Counted from the stretch's first letter, positions 8,350 to 16,575 are shown. The stretch is 60,117 nt of DNA from Acidimicrobiaceae bacterium (GCA_003161575.1 PMOE01000087.1:1-60117), one strand, 5' to 3'. Numbers and translations: made by a program. Notes: generated from the letters alone by a model not told the origin.

Positions 8350-9061
8350 GTGCCGCGGCGAGGGGCGCGGCGAGCGCCCAGATGCCGAGGACGATCCACG
8401 ATTCGGCCGGCACGGCGACTCCGGACCCGAGGGCGGCGTGCAGGCCGCTCGAGAGAGCGGCCGGCGGAAGGGCGCGGGCCAGTGCGCCCAGGGCCTCGGG
8501 CAGTTTGGCCACCGGCACGATCATCCCACCGAGCAGTAAGAACACCAGGTAGAGCCCGTTCGCGGCGGCCAGGTTCACTTCGGCCCGCAACAATCCGGCC
8601 ATCAAGAGCCCGATCCCACCGAAGCCAACGGTGGCCAACAGGATCAGTCCGAGGGCCGCCGCCCAAGAGCCAGCGCTGCCGACCGGACGCCAGCCGAGGG
8701 CGCCACCGACAGGCAACAGCACCGCCGCCTGGATGGCCTCGACCACGAGGATCATGGTGATCTTGGCCCCGAGCAGTCGGGGCCGTCCGAGCGGGGTCGA
8801 GCCCAACCGCTTGAGCACGCCGTAGCCGCGCTCAAACCCCGTTGCAATGCCGAGCGACACCATGGCGGTCGACATCACGGCGAGGGCGAGGATGCCCGGG
8901 AGGATGAAGGTGACCGCCTCGGTCGTCCCGGTCGAGATGACGTGGACGGTCGAGAAGAAGACCAAGAACACGACCGGGATCCCGACGGTCAACAACAGCG
9001 TCTCGCCGCGCCGAAGGGTCATGAAGGTTTCGGCGCGTGCCTGGGCAAGGTAGGCGGTCAC
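8330..9061 (-). CDS. ABC-2 type transporter permease
   Basis: 243 aa with about six hydrophobic helices, typical of ABC-2 exporter membrane subunits. It shows the common pattern of a first helix after an R-rich cytoplasmic start (ARAETFMTLRRGETLLLTVG) and a central RLGSTPLGRPRLLGAK loop. Its ATG overlaps the stop of the ATPase gene by 4 bp (ATGA), so the two form one transcription unit. The substrate is unknown; drug, lipid or heme-related export are all possible near the cytochrome genes. Confidence 0.85.
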   Translation of the reverse strand: MTAYLAQARAETFMTLRRGETLLLTVGIPVVFLVFFSTVHVISTGTTEAVTFILPGILALAVMSTAMVSLGIATGFERGYGVLKRLGSTPLGRPRLLGAKITMILVVEAIQAAVLLPVGGALGWRPVGSAGSWAAALGLILLATVGFGGIGLLMAGLLRAEVNLAAANGLYLVFLLLGGMIVPVAKLPEALGALARALPPAALSSGLHAALGSGVAVPAESWIVLGIWALAAPLAAALTFRWE

Positions 9062-10080
9062 CGGGTTCTCCGCCCCCGGCCCGACCGTCCCCGACGCTCG
9101 ACCCCCGGGTTCGCAGACGAGTCCGTCTCAGTGGCCGCCTCACCGACGATGGACAGGTAGGTGTCCTCCAACGAACGGCCGGTGCGCAGGTCCGAAAGCG
9201 GAGCGTCCCGGGCGGCCAACCAGGAGGCCAATGCGGCGGTGAGCTGAGGTGAGGACACCGCCGCCACCTCGTAGCGGCCGGGCGAGTGCTCAGAGACCGG
9301 CGCACCGAGGACCGTCGCGAGATCGGTGATGTCGAGGCCGGGCGGGGCGCCGAAACTCACCGCCGGGGAGGCCGCCAGCTCGGCCTGGGTCCCCGACGCG
9401 GCGGCTCGTCCCCGGTGGATGATGACCACCCGATCAGCGAGCCGCTCGGCTTCGCCCATCTCGTGGGTGCTGAGCAGCACGCAGGCGCCCCGATTTCGAA
9501 GACCGGTGATCACGTCGCGAATTGCGATACGTCCCTGCGGGTCAACCCCGGCCGTCGGTTCATCGAGGAAGACCACGTCGGGTCGACCCACCAGGGCGAG
9601 CGCGAGCGAGAGCCGTTGCTGCTGGCCGCCGGAGAGGTGGCGCCAGGGGGTCTCGGCGGCCTCTTCGAGTGCGACCAGTTCCAACAGGGCGGCGGGGTCC
9701 TCGGGTTCGTCGTAGTAAGCGGCGAAGAGGCGCAGAACCCGACGGGGGCCGAGCATCGGGTACACGCCACCCCCTTGGAGCATCACCCCGGTCCGACGGG
9801 ACAGGACACGGTGATCAGCTCGTGGATCGAGACCAAGGACGCGGACCGTCCCGGCCGAGGGGCGGCGGTAGCCCTCGAGGCTCTCGACCGTCGAGGTCTT
9901 CCCCGCGCCGTTCGGCCCGAGGAGGGCGAGGACCTCGCCCGCCATCGCCCTGAGCGACAGCCCGTCGACCGCGGTCAGCGGGCCGTAGCGCACGACCAGG
10001 TTCTCGCACTCGATGGCCGGTGATCCGCTCGCCGCGCCCGGACCACCAACGGTGCGTGCGGAGGGGGCGGCTGCCGGCAT
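9058..10080 (-). CDS. ABC transporter ATP-binding protein
   Basis: 340 aa. Walker A is LGPNGAGKTSTVE, the signature is LSGGQQQRLSL, Walker B is VVFLDEPTAGVDPQ and the switch His is in LLSTHEMGEAERLADR. The C-terminal 90 residues past the ATPase core are the usual extension of this exporter class. It pairs with the ABC-2 permease that follows. It is divergent from serS with only 29 bp between the starts. No strong Shine-Dalgarno is seen, so the start could be a few codons later. Confidence 0.9.
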   Translation of the reverse strand: MPAAAPSARTVGGPGAASGSPAIECENLVVRYGPLTAVDGLSLRAMAGEVLALLGPNGAGKTSTVESLEGYRRPSAGTVRVLGLDPRADHRVLSRRTGVMLQGGGVYPMLGPRRVLRLFAAYYDEPEDPAALLELVALEEAAETPWRHLSGGQQQRLSLALALVGRPDVVFLDEPTAGVDPQGRIAIRDVITGLRNRGACVLLSTHEMGEAERLADRVVIIHRGRAAASGTQAELAASPAVSFGAPPGLDITDLATVLGAPVSEHSPGRYEVAAVSSPQLTAALASWLAARDAPLSDLRTGRSLEDTYLSIVGEAATETDSSANPGVERRGRSGRGRRTR

Positions 10081-10109
10081 AGGGCCTGCACGCTACCGTT
10101 GACAGCCAG

Positions 10110-11414
10110 ATGATCGACATCCGTTTGGTCCGCGAGGACTCCGCGGCGGTGCAGGCCGCCCTCGGCCGCAGGGGCGTGGATCCCTCCGAGATCGACGAGC
10201 TGGTGGAGCTGGATTCGGCCCACCGAGCCCGCCTGGGCGAACAGGAATCCCTCCGGGCCGCGGTGAAGGCGATCTCCCGGGAGGTCGGCGAGGCCAAGCG
10301 GACCGGGGATGTGACCCGGGCCGATGAGCTGTCGGCGAAGAGCCGGCTCCTCGGGGCGGAAGAGCACGACGCCCAGATCGCAGCTGAGGCGGTGGCCGAC
10401 AAGCTGCGCTCTGTCCTGTTGAACCTCCCCAACCTGCCGGCCGCCGCCGCCCCCGACGGGACGGGACCACAAGACAATGTCGAGATCCGACGATGGTGGC
10501 CGGGGCAGGCCACCGGCGCTTCCGAACCGGTGCCGGGCGATCACCAGCGGGTGCCTCACTGGGAGGTGGCCGAGCAGCTCGGACTTCTCGACATGGAGCG
10601 CGGGGCGCGCCTGTCGGGGTCGATGTTCCCCCTCTACCGCGGGGTTGGCGCCCGACTGGTGCGGGCCCTGACCTCGTTCGCCCTCGAGTGCCACGCCGAG
10701 GCCTTCGAGGAGATCCGGCCGCCGACGTTGGTACTCACCGAGACGATGACGTCGACCGGCCATTTGCCGAAGTTCTCCGACGAGGCATACCACATCGAGC
10801 GCGACGACCTGTGGGCCATCCCGACCGCAGAGGTACCGCTCACGTCGATGCGCAGAGGGGAGATCATCGACGAGGCCGAACTGCCGGTTCGCTACATGGC
10901 CGTGACCCAGTGCTTCCGCCGTGAGGCGGGCGCCGCCGGGCGCGACACCCGTGGGCTGCTGCGGGTCCACGAGTTCGAGAAGGTGGAACTGTTCGCCTAC
11001 GCCACCGCGGCGCAGGCGGCCGAGGTGCAGGCCGACATCCGCACCCGGGCCGAGGCGCTGCTGCAGTCCTTCGGGTTCACCTACCGGGTGCTCGACTTGT
11101 GCGCCGGCGACCTCGGCGGCTCATCGGCCCGGACTTTCGACCTCGAGGTGTACGCGCCGGGCTGTGACCGCTGGCTCGAGGTCTCCTCTGTCAGCTGGTT
11201 CGGTGACTACCAAGCCCGGCGGGCCCAGGTCCGCTACCGTCCCGACGGCGGTGGCGCCGCGGCGCTCGTCCACACGATCAACGGCTCCGCCCTCGCCTGG
11301 TCGCGAATCTGGGCGGCACTCGTCGAGATCGGCCGTCAGCCTGACGGGTCGGTCCGCCTCCCGGACTGCCTCGCTCCGTGGCTCGGCGACGACCTGGTGG
11401 TCCCCGTCCCCTGA
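10110..11414 (+). CDS. serS: seryl-tRNA synthetase
   Basis: 434 aa, the normal length for class II SerRS, which charges tRNA-Ser. The N-terminal coiled-coil tRNA arm (about residues 1-105, LDSAHRARLGEQESLRAAVK) is followed by the catalytic core. The core has motif 2 CFRREAGAAGRDTRGLLRVH(EF) and motif 3 ending in INGSALAWSRIWAAL. A TACCGT hexamer 9 bases before the ATG and the lack of a Shine-Dalgarno suggest a leaderless transcript (inference). Confidence 0.97.
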   Translation: MIDIRLVREDSAAVQAALGRRGVDPSEIDELVELDSAHRARLGEQESLRAAVKAISREVGEAKRTGDVTRADELSAKSRLLGAEEHDAQIAAEAVADKLRSVLLNLPNLPAAAAPDGTGPQDNVEIRRWWPGQATGASEPVPGDHQRVPHWEVAEQLGLLDMERGARLSGSMFPLYRGVGARLVRALTSFALECHAEAFEEIRPPTLVLTETMTSTGHLPKFSDEAYHIERDDLWAIPTAEVPLTSMRRGEIIDEAELPVRYMAVTQCFRREAGAAGRDTRGLLRVHEFEKVELFAYATAAQAAEVQADIRTRAEALLQSFGFTYRVLDLCAGDLGGSSARTFDLEVYAPGCDRWLEVSSVSWFGDYQARRAQVRYRPDGGGAAALVHTINGSALAWSRIWAALVEIGRQPDGSVRLPDCLAPWLGDDLVVPVP

Positions 11415-11446
11415 GACGGCCGGGGGCGTCCGCCCCGGGACGTGAC

Positions 11447-12220
11447 TCAGTCCGGGGCGGCGTCGAAGCGGTAGCCCACGCCGCGGACCGTCGTGATGAG
11501 CACCGGGGCCGCCGGGTTGACCTCGATGCGTGAGCGGAGCCGCTTGATGTGCACGTCGAGGGTCTTTGTATCGCCGATGTAGTCCGTTCCCCAGATGCGG
11601 TCGATGAGCAGATCGCGGGTGAGCACTCGTCCGGCGTTCTCGACCAAGAGGGTGAGCAGCTCGAACTCCTTGCGCCGCAAGACGACCTCGTCGCCGCGGA
11701 CAAAGACGCGCCGCTTGTCGAGGTCGACCCGGACGTTGCTCGCCTCCCACACCGATTCGGTTGCCGCGCCACCGACCCGACTCTCGGCGTACTCGACGTT
11801 GGAGTTCCCGGAGCGACGCATCACGGCCCGCATCCGGGCCACCAGCTCGCGGAGGCGGTAGGGCTTGGTGACGTAGTCATCCGCCCCCATTTCGAGGGCC
11901 ACGACCGTGTCGATCTCGGCCCCCTTGGCCGTCACCATGATGATGGGCACGGCCGATCGCGACCGGATGGAGCGGCACACGTCTATTCCCGACATCTTGG
12001 GCAACATGAGGTCGAGCAGGATGAGGTCGGGGTTGAGTTGGTCGAAGAGTTGGACCGCCTGCACCCCGTCGCGGGCCACGCTGACCGAGAATCCTTCGTG
12101 GCCGAGGCCGACCACCAGGGCATCGATGAATGATTCCTCGTCTTCGGCCAGCAGGACGTTGATGAGGCGCGTGTCGGCACCGGCGTTCGACGCGGGGTTG
12201 TTCATTGCGGTGCCGGTCAT
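11447..12220 (-). CDS. RegX3-like OmpR-family response regulator
   Basis: 257 aa: a receiver domain with acidic AEDEE, phospho-acceptor Asp70 in LILLDLMLP and the Lys of DDYVTKPYRLREL, then a winged-helix DNA-binding domain ending TTVRGVGYRFD. It directly follows the kinase gene; the last base of the kinase gene is the first base of this one. By family it resembles RegX3, which responds to phosphate limitation with SenX3, but no phosphate genes are visible here, so the stimulus is unproven. Confidence 0.88.
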   Translation of the reverse strand: MTGTAMNNPASNAGADTRLINVLLAEDEESFIDALVVGLGHEGFSVSVARDGVQAVQLFDQLNPDLILLDLMLPKMSGIDVCRSIRSRSAVPIIMVTAKGAEIDTVVALEMGADDYVTKPYRLRELVARMRAVMRRSGNSNVEYAESRVGGAATESVWEASNVRVDLDKRRVFVRGDEVVLRRKEFELLTLLVENAGRVLTRDLLIDRIWGTDYIGDTKTLDVHIKRLRSRIEVNPAAPVLITTVRGVGYRFDAAPD

Positions 12221-13701
12221 CAGCTGTACTCGGGCTGAAGCGGGAGTACGAGGGTAAAGGTCGACCCGTCGCCTTCACGGGATTCGACGTCAACCCAACC
12301 CTGGTGGTTGTTGGCCACGTGGCGGACGATGGAGAGTCCGAGCCCCGTGCCGCCGGTGTCTCGGCTTCGCCCGTGGTCGACCCGGTAGAAGCGTTCAAAA
12401 ATGCGGTCGAGGTCGCGTGCCGGAATCCCGATGCCGTGATCGGCCACCGACAACCGCACGACCTCGCGATCCGCCTTTGCCCCCGTCACGAGGTGATGGG
12501 TGCTCGTCCCGTCGGCGTCCGCGCCAGAAGAGTTGACTCCGTCATCGGTTGCCCATCCCCCGTCCGAGGTCGATGGATTCTCGGGCCCGGTCGTCCCGAT
12601 GGCCTGGGCCCCGACGGCGGGAGTGACACCGGATCCGACGGGCACTTGGGGAGGGTCTCCGGCGATCGTCCCTGACACGGTGACTGTGGTGCTTTCGTAG
12701 GAGTACGTCACCGCGTTCTCGAGGAGCGCGTGCATGGCCGAGACGAGCTGGCGCCGGTCGCCGACGACGGCGACGGGGGGCTGGGGTTCGAAGAGGGCGA
12801 TGGTGATTCCCCGTTGTTCTGCCGTTGCCCGCACCCGCTCGACCGCTTCGGCCATAACCAGGTTCACGAGCACCGGCTCGCGGGGAGGTGCCTCCTCGGA
12901 CTCGATGCGGCTGAGATCGAGAAGGTCGTCGATGATGCGGCTGACCCGGAAGGCCTCGGTATGGATGCGGCTGGCCAGGCGCTGGGCGACCTCTGCGTCG
13001 GGTTCGGACACGAGAGTCTCGGCCAGTAACCCGAGTGCGCCCATTGGGGTCTTGAGCTCGTGGCTGACGTTGGCCACGAAGTCACGCCGGATCTCTTCGA
13101 GTCGCCGCCGTTCCGAGACGTCCTCGATCATCGCGATCACGCCGAGCGGCCGCCGACCGTCGTCGATGAGCCGGGCCCGGACGGTGAGTGTGCGCCTCGG
13201 CGGTCCATACAGATCGAGGCCGCGCTCGGCCTCACCTTCGTGCCAGGCGTCCTCTAAGAGTTCGGTGACCGCTTGGGCGGCGAGCGCGTCACCCCGCCGG
13301 CTGGTCATGAGCGCGTTGGCCCGGGCGTTGCGGTAGACGACGGCGCCGTTCTCATCGCACAGCACGACGCCCTGGGGCAGTGTGTCGAGCGAGCGGCGGA
13401 GCCGGATGGCGTCGGCACTCGACTCGGCAACCGCCTCGGTTGCCGCCCCGGTCACCTGCTCGAGGTAGGAGAGCGCCACCTCGATGCTCTTTTCGTCTTC
13501 AGGGGGATCGATCCCGAGGCGCGAGCCGAGGGCGGTCAGGCGCTGGGAAAGAGCCCGACGCCCCGAGCGCCGGCCGAGCAGGGCGGCGATGACCACGGCC
13601 ACCACGAGCACGGCCGCTCCGATGGCGTAGATCGCCGGCGTCGGAAGGGCGCTAGCGGCGGCCGTGCCGGCCAGCCGCACCAAGTCCGTCTCCCCGATCA
13701 C
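12220..13701 (-). CDS. SenX3-like sensor histidine kinase with an insertion in the ATPase domain
   Basis: 493 aa. One N-terminal membrane helix (about 22-42), a PAS-like region (about 95-195), then the dimerisation/phospho-acceptor domain with His214 in FVANVSHELKTPMGAL. In the HATPase domain the N-box is HALLENAVTYS (about 324-334) and the G1 and G2 boxes are ADHGIGIP (420-427) and GGTGLGLSI. Between N-box and G1 there is a Gly/Ser/Thr-rich, acidic stretch of about 65 residues (346-412) that this family does not normally have. It forms an operon with the regulator gene downstream. Its promoter region now abuts the left end of the IS1595-type element. Confidence 0.88.
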   Translation of the reverse strand: MIGETDLVRLAGTAAASALPTPAIYAIGAAVLVVAVVIAALLGRRSGRRALSQRLTALGSRLGIDPPEDEKSIEVALSYLEQVTGAATEAVAESSADAIRLRRSLDTLPQGVVLCDENGAVVYRNARANALMTSRRGDALAAQAVTELLEDAWHEGEAERGLDLYGPPRRTLTVRARLIDDGRRPLGVIAMIEDVSERRRLEEIRRDFVANVSHELKTPMGALGLLAETLVSEPDAEVAQRLASRIHTEAFRVSRIIDDLLDLSRIESEEAPPREPVLVNLVMAEAVERVRATAEQRGITIALFEPQPPVAVVGDRRQLVSAMHALLENAVTYSYESTTVTVSGTIAGDPPQVPVGSGVTPAVGAQAIGTTGPENPSTSDGGWATDDGVNSSGADADGTSTHHLVTGAKADREVVRLSVADHGIGIPARDLDRIFERFYRVDHGRSRDTGGTGLGLSIVRHVANNHQGWVDVESREGDGSTFTLVLPLQPEYS

Positions 13702-13848
13702 GCCCCCAGTGTGACAGGGCCCGGCCGTGCTCTGGAAACCGGTCCGCTGGCCGATCGGGCGGAGCCCGGGGCGCTTCCGCCGGGGAGCGGGAAATCATGA
13801 AAAGGAGTCAAAAGGGTTGAAATAGACTCAAAGATACCGTACTGTGGG

Positions 13849-13880
13849 GTGACCACGGGGATGTGTACCTTGACAAACCA
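13849..13880 (+). repeat. 8-bp target duplication plus left terminal inverted repeat of the IS1595-type element
   Basis: GTGACCAC (13849-13856) is followed by the 24-bp left inverted repeat at 13857-13880, which starts GGGGATGTGTACC. The same 24 bases occur inverted at 16174-16197, followed by the second GTGACCAC at 16198-16205. Confidence 0.95.
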
Positions 13881-13910
13881 TAGACACGGATTCCGGACTA
13901 GGGTTACGGG

Positions 13911-14510
13911 ATGGAAAGGTCGCGGGATTTGGCGTGGCGGGACGCCAAACGATGGCTCTTCACCCAACGCGAGGTCATCCCCCTGGTGGTCATTGGGGTG
14001 TTGACCCTGATCGGCGTCTCGGTTTGGGCCCCGACGGGTACCGCCCTGGACGCCCTGATCGCCCTCGCTTCTGTGGGCGTCGCGGCGCTTCTGATCCCCA
14101 GTGCTGTCTACCTGGGATCGCTCGTAACCGCCCCCCATCGGATTCTCCGGGCGGAGGTCGTCAATCTGTCGGGGCTTTTAGCGGTCAAGTCCCCGGACAA
14201 GGCTGAGGTTCTGAATCGCCTGGGGGGCGCTCTGACCAAGGGCATTGAGGTCCAGATGTACCTCGAAACCGCGCCTGGTGATGGTTCAAGCAGGGCCACG
14301 TGGGATTGGGAGATAGTGGCGGGGGCTGAGATCAACGAGGTGTGCGGATCACACGAAGGGGCATTGTTCGCATCGGCCGATCATGGAATGAACGAGCGGG
14401 AAGCGCCAGAAATGGTAAGGGACGCAGGTACCACTTGGACGTGGCACCAAGCGGACACCAAGATCAGGTGGCTACGCCAGCGGATTGAAGAAATCCGCGA
14501 GGCGGACTAG
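13911..14510 (+). CDS. IS passenger: two-helix membrane protein of unknown function
   Basis: 199 aa that I cannot assign to a family. After a basic N-terminus (MERSRDLAWRDAKRW) come two membrane helices, about 22-40 and 46-68, with the rest probably cytoplasmic. The soluble part has no recognised motif and ends in a charged helix. TAGGGT six bases before the ATG, with no Shine-Dalgarno, fits a leaderless transcript starting inside the element. Its stop TAG and the stop of the opposing small gene share the palindrome CTAG. Being inside the transposon, it is passenger DNA. Confidence 0.7.
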   Translation: MERSRDLAWRDAKRWLFTQREVIPLVVIGVLTLIGVSVWAPTGTALDALIALASVGVAALLIPSAVYLGSLVTAPHRILRAEVVNLSGLLAVKSPDKAEVLNRLGGALTKGIEVQMYLETAPGDGSSRATWDWEIVAGAEINEVCGSHEGALFASADHGMNEREAPEMVRDAGTTWTWHQADTKIRWLRQRIEEIREAD

Positions 14511-14638
14511 TCCTCTGTGTCTTCGTCCGCCACGTCGGTGATCTGTGTTGGGTCCTCGGTCAGTAGAACCTTGAGCACGTCCTCGGGGTCGCCCTCGATG
14601 TTCACGGGCTCGTCGTAGCCCTCGAAATTGCGTGGCAT
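14507..14638 (-). CDS. IS passenger: small acidic protein
   Basis: 43 aa from ATG 14638, strongly acidic (about a third Asp/Glu), no cysteines, no hydrophobic segment. It converges with the membrane-protein gene and their stop codons overlap by two bases. The ribosome-binding site is weak, so expression is uncertain. No family recognised. Confidence 0.4.
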   Translation of the reverse strand: MPRNFEGYDEPVNIEGDPEDVLKVLLTEDPTQITDVADEDTED

Positions 14639-14766
14639 CGCTGCCAGTCTATGTGGGGTGGTGGGACTCGGGTCCCCCCTTTTGGTTGAGCTTGTGTCTA
14701 AAGTCCCGCTTGAGGGTTTGGGCCGTGTCGGACCCAATCCCCCCTGACAACCAAGGGAGGTGCACC

Positions 14767-14940
14767 GTGCCAAAAGCCCAGGTCAAAGGCGCGCGCCCGT
14801 TATCGCCCACCCTCCATGAGCGGTCCGTGAGGGGCGGTATCCAACGAGCCAAGCGCACCTCCCCGGCACAGCGCAGCGAGGATGCCAGACACGCAGCCAA
14901 CGCCCGTTGGGATAAGACTCGACGTGCAAAAGCGGGGTAA
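14767..14940 (+). CDS. IS passenger: small basic protein
   Basis: 57 aa from GTG 14767, chosen because GGGAGG lies 7 bases upstream. It is strongly basic and Ala/Arg-rich. Its C-terminal motif RSEDARHAANARW resembles the 'RSE.AR.AANARW' motif I recall from very small actinobacterial mobile-element proteins. Nucleic-acid binding is a reasonable guess, not shown. Confidence 0.5.
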   Translation: MPKAQVKGARPLSPTLHERSVRGGIQRAKRTSPAQRSEDARHAANARWDKTRRAKAG

Positions 14941-14961
14941 ACGCGCTTAGATCGTAAGACG

Positions 14962-15032
14962 CCCCCCTGGCAGGATTCGAACCTGCGACCTTTCCTTTCG
15001 ACAGGAAAGCTGGCATCCCAACCACAGGGGGG
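14962..15032 (-). tRNA. tRNA-like sequence inside the transposon (possibly degenerate)
   Basis: On the minus strand CCCCCT...AGGGGG can form the acceptor stem and GCAGG-TTCGAAT-CCTGC is a perfect T-arm. A D-arm-like TGG-TTGGGATG-CCA and an anticodon-like hairpin (CTTTCC...GGAAAG) lie between. The anticodon loop is 8 nt by the best stem (TGTCGAAA), so the anticodon cannot be fixed and the D-arm is not standard. It may be a pseudo-tRNA or a tRNA mimic. CCA is not encoded. Confidence 0.5.
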
Positions 15033-15150
15033 AAGCGAGGCCCGGCGGGTACAAGCCGTCGGGTCTTGCTATGTCCGAAGGTACTCCGCAACGGTCCGAG
15101 CACAGCGGATGGTTGGCTTTAAATCCCCTAATTAGGGCCGCCAAGCATCG

Positions 15151-16149
15151 CTATCCCCCCGCTATCCGCTTGTAACTAATCCTGCGACCCGCGGTCTGGC
15201 CCATGAGGCGGTAGACACGCTCGGTGTCGGTGATCTCCCGAGTGGAGTAGCGGAAGTCGAATTCTGCCAGATAACGGTCCAGGTGCTCTTTGCTGACGTG
15301 GTGGTGGGTGCCGTCCAGGCTCCGCTTTAGCTGAGAGAAGTAGTTCTCGGCCTGGTTGGAAGTCACCCCGTGGCGCGCATATTCGCGGTGCGAGTGATTG
15401 ACCGTCTGGTGGGTCAAGAACTCTTTGCCAAGGTGCAGGTACTGGGCGCCCTCGTCGGTCGTCAGGGTGCTGGCCCCCATGTTGACCTGCTCGCCAATCA
15501 CCTTGCGTAGCGTGTTGCCGGACACGTCAGAGACCACCTTGGAACGGACCTCACCGGTCGTGGTGTTGATCAGCGACAGCACCGGGGTCTTAGCCGTGTT
15601 CAGGTTCGGACGGTTGGCCGGGGTGACGCGCTCGGGAGCAGGCTCGGGCTTGTAGTGGTTGTCCTTTGTGGGGTCGCCACCGATCCAGGTCTCGTCCGCC
15701 ACGATGGCACCGACCAGCATCCCCGGTGCCCTGACTTTCATCGCCTCTCGGATGCGGTGGGTCATGAACCAGGCGGTTTTCGGGGAGACCCCATATTTCC
15801 GTTCAACTTCCCGCGCGGCGAGACCGTTCTTATTCGCGGCCATCTCGAACACGACAAAGAGCCAAATGCGGAGAGGAACCTTTGAGCCATGAAAGATCGT
15901 CCCGGTCATTACCGAGAACTGCTTCCGACAGCCCTTCTCACGGCACTTCCAGACCCGACGCTGGGAGATCGCCCCGGTCCTGGTCTTGCGGCCCACGGCG
16001 CTCTTGGGGGCCAGGAAGTAGTGATCGTTGATGGACCCACAGTGAGGGCAAACGGGCTTGTCAGGCCACCGTAGGTGCTCAAGGAAGCGGTAGGCGGCGT
16101 CCTCGTTGGGGATGTCGTTGGCCAACTTGGTAATCGTGATTAGTGCCAC
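15151..16149 (-). CDS. IS1595-family (ISXO2-like) transposase
   Basis: 332 aa from GTG 16149; the longer frame upstream runs out through the inverted repeat and is not plausible. An N-terminal zinc ribbon (CPHCGS...CREKGCRKQFS) precedes an ISXO2-type DDE domain. Asp lies in VADETWIGGD and in TLTTDEGAQY, and the family end motif is NQAENYFSQLKRSLDGTHHH. It cuts and joins the element ends. The frame is intact. A promoter with its -35 inside the right inverted repeat reads into it. Confidence 0.95.
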   Translation of the reverse strand: MALITITKLANDIPNEDAAYRFLEHLRWPDKPVCPHCGSINDHYFLAPKSAVGRKTRTGAISQRRVWKCREKGCRKQFSVMTGTIFHGSKVPLRIWLFVVFEMAANKNGLAAREVERKYGVSPKTAWFMTHRIREAMKVRAPGMLVGAIVADETWIGGDPTKDNHYKPEPAPERVTPANRPNLNTAKTPVLSLINTTTGEVRSKVVSDVSGNTLRKVIGEQVNMGASTLTTDEGAQYLHLGKEFLTHQTVNHSHREYARHGVTSNQAENYFSQLKRSLDGTHHHVSKEHLDRYLAEFDFRYSTREITDTERVYRLMGQTAGRRISYKRIAGG

Positions 16150-16155
16150 ATTTGA

Positions 16156-16184
16156 ATTATGACAAACCCACCGTGGTTTGTCAA
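16156..16184 (-). promoter_or_regulatory. transposase promoter, -35 inside the inverted repeat, leaderless start
   Basis: On the minus strand TTGACA (16184-16179), a 17-bp spacer and CATAAT (16161-16156) stand six bases before the GTG start. No Shine-Dalgarno can fit, so the transposase mRNA is probably leaderless. Confidence 0.65.
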
Positions 16185-16205
16185 GGTACACATCCCCGTG
16201 ACCAC
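16174..16205 (-). repeat. right terminal inverted repeat plus 8-bp target duplication
   Basis: The 24-bp right inverted repeat (16174-16197) is the exact reverse complement of 13857-13880. GTGACCAC follows at 16198-16205, identical to the left flank. Confidence 0.95.
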
Positions 16206-16251
16206 GCCCGCCCGGGCGGGCCATGTCAGAAGGGACGAGGAGAGGCCGCCC

Positions 16252-16575
16252 ATGCCTGTGCTCATCGACTCGGTCGCCGCCCTTGTGCCGGCCCGGCTCG
16301 CCGATGTCGTCCTCAACCCGGACCCCAGCCAGTTGCCCGGCGGGGGAACGCTCCAACAGCTGACCAACGGATTGGGTGGATGGGCACTGGTGGCCGCCCT
16401 TGTTGGGCTGCTCGTCGGCGCCGCCGCCTGGGCGCTCGGTTCTCATTCGCAGAACTACCAGCAGTCGTTCGTCGGCCGCCGGACGGTCCTCATCTCGGGT
16501 CTGGCCGCGCTGATCATCGGTGGTGCGCCGACCCTCATCAACTTCTTCTTCCACACCGGTACCTCGCTCCATTGA
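16252..16575 (+). CDS. DUF6112-like small membrane protein of a type IV secretion system
   Basis: 107 aa from ATG 16252, preceded by GAGGAGAG. It has two membrane helices (about 42-62 and 77-98) linked by the loop SHSQNYQQSFVGRR, which I recognise from the DUF6112 proteins at the head of actinobacterial conjugation clusters. By size and topology it could be the pilin-like (VirB2-like) subunit, but that is inference. It is the first gene of the cluster, 47 bp past the target duplication of the IS1595-type element, so the insertion separates it from its former upstream sequence. Confidence 0.78.
   Translation: MPVLIDSVAALVPARLADVVLNPDPSQLPGGGTLQQLTNGLGGWALVAALVGLLVGAAAWALGSHSQNYQQSFVGRRTVLISGLAALIIGGAPTLINFFFHTGTSLH

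Larger units (their letters stand above)
13857..16197. mobile_element. IS1595-family transposon with passenger genes, 2341 bp
   Basis: Perfect 24-bp terminal inverted repeats bound the element and an exact 8-bp duplication (GTGACCAC) flanks it, the duplication length known for IS1595-family elements. It encodes an ISXO2-like DDE transposase at one end. The remaining 1.3 kb holds a two-helix membrane protein, a small acidic protein, a small basic protein and a tRNA-like sequence. The IS1595 family is known to carry passenger genes. Intact repeats and an unbroken transposase imply a recent insertion. Removing the element and one duplication restores the gap between the SenX3-like kinase gene and the type IV secretion cluster. 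Confidence 0.93.

Noticed and set aside
13870-13904. Left-repeat TTGACA as the -35 box for the first passenger gene
   Set aside because: The spacing to TAGGGT is 23 bp, too long for a normal promoter; TAGGGT alone as a leaderless -10 is more likely.
16159-16251. Upstream start for the DUF6112-like protein inside the transposon end
   Set aside because: It would begin in the inverted repeat; the ATG at 16252 has a good ribosome-binding site and matches the family length.
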